This document shows, one piece after another, positions 47,601-59,063 of a stretch of DNA of 64,000 bases. A program made the translations under genes and the position numbers. Below the pieces are notes generated by a model. The model was not told the origin of the DNA, made no database searches, and was given only the letters and a program-made list of their open reading frames with translations. The stretch is from Margaritispora aquatica (Eukaryota > Ascomycota > Leotiomycetes > Helotiales > Discinellaceae): the NCBI GenBank assembly GCA_007644065.1, contig VJWN01000017.1:248001-312000 (forward strand). Reading direction: 5' to 3'. The first letter of the stretch is position 1. Every line of letters begins with the position of its first letter.

Positions 47601-48010
47601 ATGAATTATCATTGCCTCCTCGCTTTGCTGCTATGCGCAAGTGCATATCATGATCTCGTTTGGCGAGTAAATCAGGTCATCGCATAGAGAATTTCGAACA
47701 TAAACTTTTACAGTCTTTCACATCAGCTCAGATTTTGGTGGGATTGACAGGCCCATCTCCAGTCACATTTGCTGCAGAGAACGAAACAGCCTCCTCGTCT
47801 ATGGTGAGAACTCAAAAATCCTACAAGAGTCGTCTGTATGAGCCTCAAAGTCCAACGGCATCAGAACTCGACGAAGAATCAAAATATCCACAAAAGTGGA
47901 GTGGCAATTGGGCTCAATCTTCGCCGAATTACAGCACAGCACCCAGGGAGAATAAGAGAAGGGATCTACTGGAAGAGGCCGCAGAGCATCCCACCCAACC
48001 AGGCACTTGA
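47601..48010 (+). pseudogene. Secreted-protein copy 2, frameshifted and lacking its Cys core
   Basis: Diverged tandem copy of the gene at 46028. It starts with a clean signal peptide, MNYHCLLALLLCASAYHD, aligned with MHIHCLLAWLPCANVYNG. After VNQ the frame shifts by one base near 47670. It resumes as HRIENFEHKLLQSFTSAQ, aligned with HIDDIELKHSQFSTSAQ. It then jumps from the SSSM block straight to SRLYEPQSPTASELDEES, so the stretch holding all copy-1 core cysteines (about 46230-46510) is absent. Either a dead copy or a remodelled one. Confidence 0.55.
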
Positions 48011-49159
48011 AACTACTTACAAGAATCATTGTGTGTTCGCCTGGGTTTAATATCGACATCCATCTAGTTCTAGAATTCATTACTCCGTAAAAGTATGGTC
48101 AAAATGTTCCATTCACTTCAAACCTCGAGGAAACCACTGGAAATGACACAGCATATCCAACAAAAATGTTCGGGATCAATTCGATACACTCTCTTCATAT
48201 CGTGATCAGATATTCTACTTGTTCTACATTTTAAACGATAAATACAATGTTGGAAATTTAATGGCACGGCCAGTCTAGATCTCAGAAACATAATCTCCCG
48301 ATTTAAATTTGCTTTCAAACAAAGCTCTTACTTATCTAAAGCCTTGTTTCTCAATCAAAGAAACACTCCGAGCGCAAATGCCCATAAGTGGTTCAAACCT
48401 CATCCCCCTCCATACAAAGAAGCGAAATATATTGTTCCAGTTGCCCTCGCACACTCATAAAATTCGTTACCTGTACTGCAGTAGCCAGGCTGCAGAAGCA
48501 TGAGTATCGGAGAGTTTTTCTTAAATCAATGCTAGGATTCTCTTTTGCTTCCTAAACTCAAAGGAAAAGGCTCCTGTGGCCGACTGCACATATACGTTAG
48601 ATGCTACACTTTTATGTCTTCTCGAGAGTTGAATTCGACACTTTCGATATATACCAATTCCAGAACATCGCGACGTCAATAATATCACTGACACAAAGAC
48701 CACAGGGATTGGATTTACAAATATCGAAAGTCTTTGCCTATCAAACTCAATTATCATGCTTGTATAGGTACATGTCTATAAGCGACTTTGCCATGAGCGA
48801 GTCGGTAGTTGGCGATCACATCAGACGGAGCGGCCGTTGGAGCATCGCATTGAAACTGCTTTGCAAAAGGCTCCTCAAAGCGATCCAACAATGGCTTTTT
48901 GAACAGCGACTCGTACCTTGAGAGAGTGCGTATAATCAGATTTCAATGACTTGAGGTTCGTGAAATTCCACTGCGGGTCAACACCGGCTCCAACCGGCTA
49001 CGGATCTCGCTTGCCGGCAAAACGCTGACGCCACCACCACTTGAAAAAGAAATATCCAAACCCTCTCCCTCCATAACACAACTCCACTTACCAGACCTCG
49101 AGAAGAAACGCAAAAAGTTTGTTGCACACCTGAGGTGTGCCGAGGATGTTTGATGACTA
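48011..49159. other. 3' part of repeat unit 2; no gene
   Basis: AT-rich, degraded; the right end carries the copy of the unit-1 terminal segment. Nothing coding recognised. Confidence 0.5.
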
Positions 49160-49255
49160 AGGTCGATCTGGGATTCGAACCCGGGTCCCCGGAAGCTCCG
49201 TAAGTCTAGTGACTTGATCAGAATCCGATGTGATAACCAACTACACTAATCAACC
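49160..49255 (-). tRNA. tRNA-Gln (CUG), with intron
   Basis: Acceptor stem GGTTGAT pairs with ATCGACC (one G-U), followed by a T discriminator. D arm GTGTAGTTGGTTATCAC, anticodon stem TCGGA/TCCGG, anticodon loop TTCTGAT with CTG at 34-36. T loop TTCGAAT sits on a stem with one C-A mismatch (50-64). A 23-nt intron lies one base 3' of the anticodon, between positions 37 and 38. B box GGTTCGAATCC and an A-box-like D arm are present. 73 nt mature length. Confidence 0.85.
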
Positions 49256-51145
49256 ATGGATGATGTTTGTTGAAGCACAGTACGAAAGTTAGAAATATGT
49301 ATGTCAGATCTCGGAAGTACCTCGGGATCATCAATGCACGTGATTCCTCACCAAATTCTTAACCAAGCTCCCATCACAGCTCACTGTCAAAGCAGACTTG
49401 AATATCTCTCTCTGTTGTCAGAATACTTATACATTCGTTCGCAATATATCGCTGCCAATATCTATCATTCCCCACGGGTTCTTTGTGCCATGCTCGCTAG
49501 TCTTACGATCTACTTTCTCTGGTGTCCTTTTCAGACCGCCGAGCAATCACAAATATTAACGACACATATCTACCTGTCTCTCGCCCTTAACCAAAACAAC
49601 ATCTCTTCCTAGTGTTGTGTGTACTGCCACGCTGCAGTAGCTATGGCAACATCATTAGGAGATGCTTCCAATATATACTGTGCCTTGCCCTCACATCGCT
49701 TAATAATCTTTAGCTTTTACGGGTTCAAGTTGAATTTTATATTAAAGCAGGAGATAGCGTTTTTCGAACGCCATAGATTCCATCAACATTTCAAATTTAT
49801 TCAAGTTATTTTTATGAAAAGAATTTAAACTCACTTCAGGCATTAACACGCACACGCAGCTCCAAGAAACGCGATTTCACTTTCATCAATTCACTTCAGT
49901 TCGCCATGCTGCGCCGTGTATGAGTATCTATCTCTCATTTTATATCCGTTGCATGATCAATATATCAATATAGAATCATAAAAGACAAGGCTTTTGCAGA
50001 GCTTGAGATCGTTTTACTCTTCGAGATATTTACCTACTAATATGATGTCTATAATCGTCAACAAGCTTCGATAGTAAAGATTGAGATCGCATGGCGTTTG
50101 GTTGGCATATCAACAGGTGGGATTAACCTAATTCTACTCCGCTTCTCTCACTTGACAGCAGTCTCTTCTACCTGAGAGGTGGCAGTCAATTCATCTTCGT
50201 AGCTCTTACTCAAGTCGACACCAAAAATGACCACCAACCCTTCGCTCTCAACGAAAGTAAACACGCTCAAAACAAAGATAGGTTCACCAATTCAACCAGT
50301 GTTCAGTTCACTCGAAAGTCAAATTCTCAACCAATTTGCCCAACCAGCTCCACCCCCCTCTTTCCTTCTCTCTTCCCTTCCAGAGGAACCAAGTCACCCA
50401 AGCTCCCAAATATCCAAAGTATAGAAGCACCTCCTCCCAGCACCATCCACTCCTCCGACTCCAGCAACGACAATGTCAGCAATGACAATACAACAAACTT
50501 CGCATATACCGGTTGCCGTCTCTCATGTAGTCACCACAGTAAACTACGATTCATCTACAAGATCCCGCATTAACATCCTATCTTCTGCTAAGAATCCTCC
50601 CCTTCTTCCTACTCAACTCAAGCTCCAACCTAAAATACAAACAGCCCCTATAACACACCCCACCCACCTCACCAAGCCTACCTCACCAACCTTACCTCAC
50701 AACAAGCAGCCACACCCAAGGGGATCGAAGCCCAATGTAAACTCCAAGGAACTGACGAGCGCAAGAAATGCGTCTCTCCCACGGCCTGGTCATGTAACTG
50801 TGGATGAAGATACACCTTCACAGCTCGTGCCCAATTTATAGATTTTGTCCCTCAGCCGTGAGCCTACCTGGACTCAACTCGACTCATCGATGGTAAGGAA
50901 ATTCGCTTTTCATCCTGCTCCGATTGAAACAAACACGAGCAAGCACCACCTCAAGCTGTCAAAGCTTAAAACCCGTTCAAGTCATCATATGATATTCTAC
51001 CAAGCCATCTAGCATATTACCAGCAACAGCAATAATATACACCCGTTACGCTCCAACGCCCCAACACAAACCGCCATCCCAAAACCAAGCAAAGCTAATC
51101 CCGCATTATAGAAAACATCATAACACGCACAGCCAGCCCTTCAGA
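49256..51145. other. Intergenic with one weak coding candidate
   Basis: Between 50227 and 50841 there are overlapping Pro/Ser/Thr-rich frames starting MTTNPSLSTKVNTLK. Cys-containing blocks appear in other frames (YTGCRLSCSHHSK at about 50500; CVSPTAWSCNCG ending at a stop near 50800). They could be exons of one small gene or its relic, but I could not find a splice model that joins them. The rest shows nothing. Confidence 0.3.
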
Positions 51146-53169
51146 TTAAGGCTCAATCAACACCCACCGTTTATCTTTCTCCTTCTCTCCCTTATTACCC
51201 CTCACGGCCACCGCCTCGAGCGTATTCTTGATGGCCGCCCCAGCGCGTCCGGGAAATTTCTTTTTCAGTACCTCGATTAGGCCAATCTTGCTCAAATCAC
51301 TACCTACTAATGCTGCCTTGAATGCGGGCATATCCTCGGCTGGCATCAACTTTTTCAACTTGCCGTCTTTGTCCACCTTCGGTGGAGGTGGCATTGAAGA
51401 TTTGTCTGGTGCAAAGAAAGGCTTAACAGGTTTAGGATTTCCGTTTTGCGATAGAGAGGTAGGTTTTACGACGTTAAGAGGAGCACGAGGAGCCTCGGTG
51501 TGCCAATACGCCGTCGAGAAAGGATCGATCGATTTCAGTTTTGGATCTAAATCTGTTAGAAAAGCGAAAAAAATCAAAAAAATCCAACAAACTTACCAAT
51601 AATAATCTCCATCCTATATTTTTGCATCTTGACATTTGTCGTCCGCTTCGATCGATCTTCCCAACATAATCCAGTAGAAATTGGCTCTAAATCACCTTGA
51701 ATCACGAGTCGCCTCGAATTGGCAATCTCGTCATTCTCATCGTCCAAGAATCCATCCATGTCCTCTCCATCACCATCATCCTCTTCGTCTTCACCATCAC
51801 TCTTCAAATCCTCTCCATCTTCCTCCTCCCACTCTGCTTCACTATCATAATCATAATCCGTATTTGGCAAATCTCGTCGTAATGGGTTCCTTGCAAGCTT
51901 CATTGTAGTCGTTACAGGCCTCTTAGTATATGTGCCTTTGTATGGTGGTCGGACATCTTCCTGAAAATGTAATATCTTGACTGGGATCTTCCGTAGCAAA
52001 TCATTCGTCCGCCGAATTTGCGAGTTTTGTGAGTCCGTTGTAGTCAAATCGATTGCCACCTTGGACGAGCTACCGGGATTGTACTCGTTCATAATATCTC
52101 GGACTGCCATGTACTGCCTGCCTCGAGTCTTAAACTCAAAGCTTGAGTCCAAATGAAACAGAGACATGGCATCAAATGCACGTTGTGTATCTGGTGTCCT
52201 GTTTCCAACCAAATAACCATCAATTGCATTCTGCAAAGCCTCTAGAGCCTCCTCGTCTCGCTGGAATCGGCTGATTGGTGCAACTGTAACGTCGTCCTTC
52301 TTGTAGAAGCTGGGAAAGAGCTCTTCGTATGCGGATCGTCGAGGCTTGCTTGGCGTGAGAACTACATCCATCTGAGCTTGCGATGGGGCAGGGCTCATGG
52401 ATTTCCGGCTTTCAACACTATTCGTTCGAGATCGATTGCTTGCGGCAGGTATAGCAAAAAAATTACCCAGTTTCAACTGAGATCTCTCCTTCTTCCGCTT
52501 CTCGTCCTCCTTCCTACGCTTTTCATCTTCTTTCTTCTGCTTCTCCTCGTCCTTCTTCCGCCTCTTCTCCTCCTTAGCGGCCTTTTCAGCTTCTTGAGCA
52601 ATTCGCTTCTCTTCCTTCTCGGCCTCCTTCTTCTTCCGATCAGCCTCCTTGCGAGCTTTCTCAGCAGCCTGTGCCTTCTTCTCTGCGTCCTTTCCACTGG
52701 CCTTCTGGGCCTTTCCGTCTGCCAGAGCCTTCTTCGCGTCTGCCAAAAGCTGCTTCTCAGCTTCTTTTCGAGCCTTTTCCTCAGCTCTCTCTCGATCCCG
52801 AATCTCCTTGTTGATCTTGTTCAGCTCCTTCTCCGCAAAGGTCAACTTGACCCTCTTAGCCGGTGGTTGTCCGCCATTCATTGCTGCAAAGGCTGTCGGG
52901 AGATTGCTAGGCGCAGGTGACAGATCTCTCGAGGGTGTGATATCTCCAGGTTCTGTCAATTCTCCAGTGGAACTCCGTGCTGGACTCGCGGGTCTGTTGT
53001 TGCCGATGCTAATAGGTGTAGGCAGACTTTCGCGTTCCATGTCTCCTTGTTCCTCATCATCAGACATGTCGTGGTATTCTGAAGGTACAGAACATGGCTC
53101 TTCGAGCTGCGTCTCGTCATCAAAGGTTTGGTAGTCCCTCTTCAGAGGTTGACTTTCGACGGACGTCAT
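51146..53169 (-). CDS. Chromatin assembly factor 1, large subunit (p150/Cac1-like)
   Basis: Histone H3-H4 chaperone subunit that deposits nucleosomes behind replication forks. Two exons: 53169..51597 and 51552..51146; 659 aa. Residues 110-230 are the Lys/Glu/Arg-rich coiled KER region. A full PCNA-binding PIP box, QLKLGNFF (QxxLxxFF), is at 231-238. KILHFQEDVRPPYKGTYTK (about 405-425) is the family's core histone-binding block, followed by a strongly acidic ED segment (EAEWEEEDGEDLKSDGEDEE). The C-terminal 70 residues (PAFKAALVGSDLSKIGLIEV to RWVLIEP) form the winged-helix DNA-binding domain, reached only after the 44-nt intron is removed. Confidence 0.93.
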
Positions 53170-53692
53170 TGACGCGTTGAGAGAGAATTGTGGTGTAAAT
53201 TGGCTTTTGTGATAAGCTCGAATTTAAGCCAAACGTCGATCTTGTGAGATACGTCAAAATTCAATGATCATTGGAGGTTTGACGTTGTGGTGTTGAGGCT
53301 CTACAAATTTCAAGGTGATCGCGAATTGGACGTGTGCTTGACGCGTTTAGTGCTTTCGGAAGTTGCCGTTCTATAAGAGGAAGGGGAGCCGGACTTGGCA
53401 TCGCCTTGAGGAAGCGACGATTTTTACACAAAATAGTCACACAAATAGCAACATTGAGAATAGATATAAACATTCAAACTCGCTCATATTACACTATCAC
53501 CAAGTATGCCGCTAAAACGAAGGTGGACAATAATTGTCTGACCAAACCCCCCAACCAAATTTCAAGTGCGTGTACCATGACTGTAACCACAACCCAAACT
53601 CCATCGGTATCCTGATCCTGATCCTGCGCCATGAAAATGCCTGTACACAACTCGAGCCGTAGCTCTAGGAAGCCTCCTGGTATACCCCAAAC
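53170..53692. other. Promoter of CAF-1 gene and 3' flank of next gene
   Basis: About 520 bp. A short CCTGAT tandem occurs near 53611-53622. Nothing else seen. Confidence 0.45.
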
Positions 53693-54811
53693 CTAATCAC
53701 TATCCGCGTCTGGATTCGCAATGTACAGGCGTCCAGCGCTCATGGTCATTGTCCTCTCATCCACACTGCCCCTCCGCCTCAACTCATCAGGATTCTTCAC
53801 ACTCTTCTCTCGAGTAATGGTAGCCTTCATCAAGCTGTTTGCAGCCAGGCGTGCAGCGTCGGAATGCCCCAGTTCTGCCACGCTGTCATTGCGCTCGCCA
53901 CTGCTTCCACTACCAACGCTACGAGCACTATCTCTGTTTTCATCAACAGCGAAATAGTCCGCGGCTTGGTGTGTCGTAGGCATGGGGGTCTCGCCAGCTT
54001 CAGCTACATCGGCCATTTCTCCTGGAGGACTGTTTCCTGAGCTCCATTTGCCATTCATAGAAGATCCGCCAGATTGCCGAGAATATGTGAGACCTCTCCT
54101 TCCACTGCCCACACTGCTTCTCCCGCTGCCAGTCCGGCGATGGAAACCCACTCTTCCACTATCGGCATCATCATCACTCTCTCCCCCTTCAACCTCACTA
54201 GCACTCAACCGCAGAGGCACTCCTCCCATACCCCCGACCAGATCACCAGGGCTGTACCCAACAAGTCCAGACTTCCCACCATGTCGGATTTTTGCCGTGA
54301 CCCGGTTACTTCCCACCAAACTTGCTGATCCACCAGTAGAAATCCGCGCTGCACTAGGTCCTCCTATGACCTCCATTGTAGCACGCATCTTTGCTGCTTT
54401 CTGCTGGGCTAATAACCTAGGATCTTCATGCTGAGCTCGATCGCACCAGACGGTTGCCTTTTGTTTCCTCATCAATGCTACATAGCTTGTGGGCTGGGAC
54501 GTTCCACCAGATCTCGAGGAGGTTGACCGTCGCAGATCCTGCGAACCTTGACGGACAGGGACAGGACCATTGCCACTGCTGGCGGTCGTAGAATATGTTG
54601 CATTCGAAGGTGTTCGGCGAGAGGTGTAGGAATGAACTTGCATGCTGGTGGGGTACAACTGTTGTTGGTTGTGCTGCGGCTGAAGGACGTTTGTCGGGAA
54701 CGTGTTCGACGAAGTTGTCCGACTGCGCGAATGCGCATATATGTTTGTCGCAGGTGGAGGAGCCGCGTAGCCTGCAGGCATCGGTTTCCTTCGAGGAACG
54801 TCGGCCATCAT
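53693..54811 (-). CDS. Conserved fungal protein of unknown function
   Basis: Single exon, 372 aa from MMADVPRRKPMPAGYAAPPP (the frame is open 23 codons further up). Ser/Gly/Arg-rich and mostly disordered. Two blocks look conserved from memory of related fungal proteins: TNIYAHSRSRTTSSNTFP near the N-terminus and PTSYVALMRKQKATVWCDRA then QHEDPRLLAQQKAAKMRA in the middle, the only clearly helical part. The C-terminus is TMSAGRLYIANPDAD. No enzyme or membrane feature is seen. The upstream region is long and purine-rich. Function unknown. Confidence 0.78.
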   Translation of the reverse strand: MMADVPRRKPMPAGYAAPPPATNIYAHSRSRTTSSNTFPTNVLQPQHNQQQLYPTSMQVHSYTSRRTPSNATYSTTASSGNGPVPVRQGSQDLRRSTSSRSGGTSQPTSYVALMRKQKATVWCDRAQHEDPRLLAQQKAAKMRATMEVIGGPSAARISTGGSASLVGSNRVTAKIRHGGKSGLVGYSPGDLVGGMGGVPLRLSASEVEGGESDDDADSGRVGFHRRTGSGRSSVGSGRRGLTYSRQSGGSSMNGKWSSGNSPPGEMADVAEAGETPMPTTHQAADYFAVDENRDSARSVGSGSSGERNDSVAELGHSDAARLAANSLMKATITREKSVKNPDELRRRGSVDERTMTMSAGRLYIANPDADSD

Positions 54812-55504
54812 GATCGTGATTGTAGATATGAGAGGACTCGTAGGCGTCGGAGGGGTGTGGGTGATTTTATTGGCCCACAAAGACTAGTCTGCGTGAATGT
54901 TCGGTCTTGGAGGGGCACTAGTTTGTTCTTTGTGCTTCTCGTCCTGCCGGACGGGTTGGCGTAATGGAGTATGGCTGTAACTAAGAACGGTAGCTCGTCG
55001 ATAGGACGAGGTGTTGATTAGGGTGAATAAACGTGTCGAACAATCTACCATAGGACTTGTGGATCTGCCGTAGGAGGATGAGATGAAAGTATACTCTAAG
55101 GTGAATCAATTGAGCAAAATCTCAAGAGTTGGCGAAGGTTGGCAAAGGGTTGAGAGGAAGAGGACGGACGTGAGGATTTTGGCGACGAGGTAGTATTGTA
55201 TAAAGTGGAGGGAGGAGTGGAGTGGGTTTGAATGCCTCTCGCGCTGGCCGGGGGGGTAGAAGGAAGTGGAGTTTCTGGATGGAATGGGAAAAAGATACGC
55301 TTTTTCCTCTTTCCGCTTAGTGAGAAACTGTGAGCCGATGCTAGCGCAATATTCTAAGCAACCAGATATCAGCAAGTTGCATCAGGTAAGGTAAGGTTCC
55401 TGGTACAAAGACAAATCAAAGACAAATCTTTGATGTATAATGTTTGGTATCGCGTGGTTCTTTCTTCTCAATGGAATGAATCAAAAATCGAGGGATATGG
55501 AGAT

Positions 55505-55534
55505 GGAGAAGGAGAAGGAGAAGGAGAAGGAGAA
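55505..55534. repeat. (GGAGAA)5 microsatellite
   Basis: Five perfect hexamer copies in the upstream region of the 372-aa gene. Confidence 0.9.
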
Positions 55535-55559
55535 GGAAAGGAACAGGCATAGAATATAT

Positions 55560-55594
55560 TGATGATCAATACTCATTGTCAATATTGATCATCA
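55560..55594. repeat. 12-bp perfect inverted repeat, 11-nt spacer
   Basis: TGATGATCAATA and its exact reverse complement TATTGATCATCA, about 750 bp upstream of the minus-strand 372-aa gene. Confidence 0.8.
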
Positions 55595-57024
55595 AATAAA
55601 CAAAGTTACTTACAGGCTGGAAAGCTCCTTCAGAAAAAAGCACAGATAGGCTGAATGCGGCGTGTCCTGGCTTTTCGGGAAGCTTAGGGCTTGGGATTGA
55701 GACTTGGAAAAGTATGAAAAAGAAAGTTGGTTACACGATCTTAAACTCTGTTTTTGACCAGACCGAGGGCCATCAGCTGTTGACAGTTGCCCGCACGAGA
55801 GAAGTTACAGTGCATCAAGCTGCAGGTAATAACTGCAGATGTACCTTGACACCCCACCTTGAGCTCGAGCTTGAGCTCCTACGATGTTGTTGATTTTTGC
55901 CGGTGGTGGTCGTCTCTATGGTAGGTACTATAGATTTCACGATTTTGGGCGTTGTTTGTTTGACGAGTCGGGACACTCAGCGGTGTGCTGGTCGGTCGGT
56001 CAGCTCAAAATTGAGGCCCTATCGTGAAGGAAGGACACTATGAAGTACAGGAGCAACGTGGATTCAATAATGCACGATAAGGTACGCCTTGCAGCTATTG
56101 TCTTAGCTGAATTGCTGTTACAGTAACAAGCGGGCGAGGAGAATTTCGCCTAGTTGGACGGTAATTTGATGTGAGAATGTGCCTATATTTCGCATAGGGT
56201 GTTCTCATTTCAATGAGAAATGAGGTCATGATTTACAGTTTTATCACCAGTTTCAATTTGATTCCAACAAAATTGACTCGAGGCAAATGTTCACCATTCG
56301 TATCTTATGTCAAACCGGTTCTCATCGCTAACCATGAAGCAAATGTAGTCGCCCATCACCATATGATCTATGCTATGATCGATACTATGAACATCAGCAG
56401 CAATTAATTGCTCTTGATTGCATCGCTTCAAAGCGGGGTTTGGCAATAAAGTTGGAAGCAATTCCAGGTTCGCGTCGCTCTCCTGTTCTGGATTCGTGCA
56501 AAGCTCCGCGCGCGGCTCTTTGTTGATGTTTTGCTTGGATGACAGCCAACGAGGGAGGGATGCAAGTTTCATAGGATCAGAGGTATCGATGGACTCGGTG
56601 GACTTGGTGGAGAAGATCCAAGCTCTTTTGGCCTGACGTAGAGTTTCCTTTGAATCCTTGTCCACCTGTACTGTTGCATGGGTGGGCACGGTTGGACAAA
56701 CGACGCACTTCGCTGCAAGCAGGAATTGGGCCTGACAATCCGACCATCAATCCGGTAATCCTCGTAAAAGTGGCTCGGAGAGTCGATCCAACCCTTTCGG
56801 AGCACCCGAGACCTCGCTTACCAGAAAATGAATGGTAATGGACACTTGTCAGCCACAGTTGGGTTGGGGGTGTAGCGAAGTCAATTGTCAATAAACTCAT
56901 AGACATATGTTTGGAAACTCCATAGCTGTGAGCTTGGCAAGATTATTTCATGAGCTATGGGCAGCTCTAGATCTTGATAAAGTTTCGATCAAAAGGAGAT
57001 ATCAATGGTCTCATCTCCATACCA

Positions 57025-57041
57025 CCCCCCCCCCCCCCCCC
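57025..57041. repeat. (C)17 homopolymer
   Basis: Seventeen consecutive C residues; length may be uncertain in an assembly. Confidence 0.9.
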
Positions 57042-59034
57042 ATTTCAAACCCCAGCTCTCTCCTCCAGTCTAACCCACACCAGACTGTCGCTGCGACGCT
57101 GGCCGGCTACAAAACCTGCTCTTGACAGGTCCAAACTCACCATCGACTTCGGACTTTCCCATCACAGAGTTCATATCACCACATGCAATAGTGATGTTCC
57201 TCTATTGCTAAGGTTAATTCCCAGTTTTCTTTCCATTACTTGAACCGAAGTTCGTCATTCCAAAGATTTCGTAAATTGCCTTCGGAAACAACTGACGAAA
57301 GGCTTCTATCGACGTCACAATTCCCCGTGTTTGAAGGGAAACCGTCTTTGGATTATTTCGTCAAAACTCCAAAACTAGTTGAAATATAACGGCGCCAAGA
57401 GGGCACCATCGCAAAATCCATGAGCGCGATCCAGGTAAACGGGCCGAACGCCTTACGTTGTACACTACCAAGAACACTTGACATGCCGACCCGAAGGTGA
57501 GATTACTCTCCAACCTCTCAAACGACAAGACGAATCAGCTCATACCTCTCTGCGAACGTGGGGAGGTTACATTTACCGAGTTGATCTGAAGCAAGGCTAG
57601 CACCATCTGTTGGAGATGACATCGCAAGCCGAGGCTGACACACCTGTGGGTTGTCGGTACTTGTCACTGTCACAAATCCACCACTGCTCACTTCATGCAC
57701 GACGTACCATGCAGAATGTACAGGCAGGCACTTTTGCTGCACGGCTGCACGAACATCACAATCAACAACAGCTATCATGCCATTTATCAAGCTCATCGCT
57801 GGCTCTGGCAAGCCCATGAAGGCCCAAATCTTCCCATTGCGTTGAAGGGTCCAATATCCCTAACGATAATCTCATGCACAGCAATCGTCGACCTTGATTT
57901 TGCTCAGCTCTCCTCACCGACTTCATGCTAGTCTTACAACCATTTTAATCGCCGTGTTCGGGCAGTGGTACACCTCTTTGTGAGTGAAGATAGTTGCTGG
58001 TTGGTATCGATACTTGAAGTCGGCTTATGTTCAGCCTGGTACTTCAAGCCCAAGACACGTGGCGCGAGGGAGTTGATGAATGTCTGACAGCCTGGCGAAG
58101 TCGACCGGTTGGTCGGGATAAACATATTTTCCTTTTTATGCAATATTGCTTTGTTTCGATCAAATTTTCATCTGAACTCCACCGAACATCGTGAGATAGA
58201 GGGGCTGTTGCGCACTCAACACGCGTCGATGGTATTGGTCATGTGATATATCCCTTCAGTCAGAGCCAACATTCGATCTTTCCATTGTTTTAGATCTGAT
58301 GATGGCCGAGGAGCGCGATTCGGATGCGAGACAAGACTGCCGGCAAAGCTTTTCTTGAAGGTCTAGACCTCAACAGACTTCGTTCTCCGGGTGCACGGGA
58401 TTTCTTCAAAACTGCTGAGGTGTCTCGGTAAAATTTGCTCTGTCTCGTTCCGAAACCCAATAGCTGGTAGCACGCTGTGCTTGTGTATTGCAGCAAGATG
58501 CAGAGTTTTTCTCAAGCATTGCGCAAAAGTGGTACAAAGCGACTTTCTGTCGCATGATTATTTTTGTTTGATGACAAAGGGGCTCGTGGTCTGATTACAA
58601 AGTATGCACGAGTATCCACCTCTGCAAGGAGCACAACATTTTGACTCTCGCTTATTTCATCTTCAGTCGCAACAATTATTGTTGTCGGCAAAGCCGATCT
58701 TGTTTCTGTATGGTCTTTAGTCACAATATCTGCGATTTGATCATCTTGACTTAGCTTGTAGTAAGCAGCTACGCAGTGTTGTGCATAGAGCAGACGACGT
58801 GCGAGATTGAACGACACATTTAGAATTGCAAAAGCATCCAAAACTTGGTCATGTTCTCCTGCCGAAAGTAGATATCAGGGATTTCCTTCTTCCTATGAGT
58901 AACTCAGTAGCTGCACTTGCACTACTTCACAGTTTCTCAAAGCTTCTCAATGCTCGCATCCGAAACATACATTCACATCAACAAAAGCACAGAGTTGTGT
59001 ATGCCCAATGGGACTTTGTTATTCATTCGTTCAT

Positions 59035-59063
59035 CCCTCCCCCTCCCCCTCCCCCTCCCCCTC
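59035..59063. repeat. (CCCTCC)n tract
   Basis: Almost five copies, immediately beside and overlapping the stop codon of the 71-aa gene. Confidence 0.85.

Larger units (their letters stand above)
45850..49040 (+). repeat. Two diverged tandem units of about 1.6 kb
   Basis: Unit 1 spans about 45.85-47.43 kb and unit 2 about 47.43-49.04 kb. Matches by eye: 46028-46230 with 47601-47810; 46510-46600 with 47825-47910; 47328-47425 with 48880-49020. Many differences are C/T and G/A (for example CCAGCAAAATGC versus CCGGCAAAACGC), compatible with repeat-induced point mutation. Unit borders are approximate. Confidence 0.5.
54812..59061. other. Gene-poor island, part 1
   Basis: 4.2 kb with no supported gene. 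It contains a (GGAGAA)5 tract, a 12-bp inverted repeat (55560-55594), a run of 17 C (57025-57041) and a (CCCTCC)n tract at the right end. Two minus-strand frames (56291-56689, 57518-57817) look somewhat protein-like but match nothing I know. Confidence 0.5.

Noticed and set aside
52378..52920. Leu-rich 180-codon frame on the plus strand
   Set aside because: It is the complement of the Lys/Glu-rich KER region of the CAF-1 gene.
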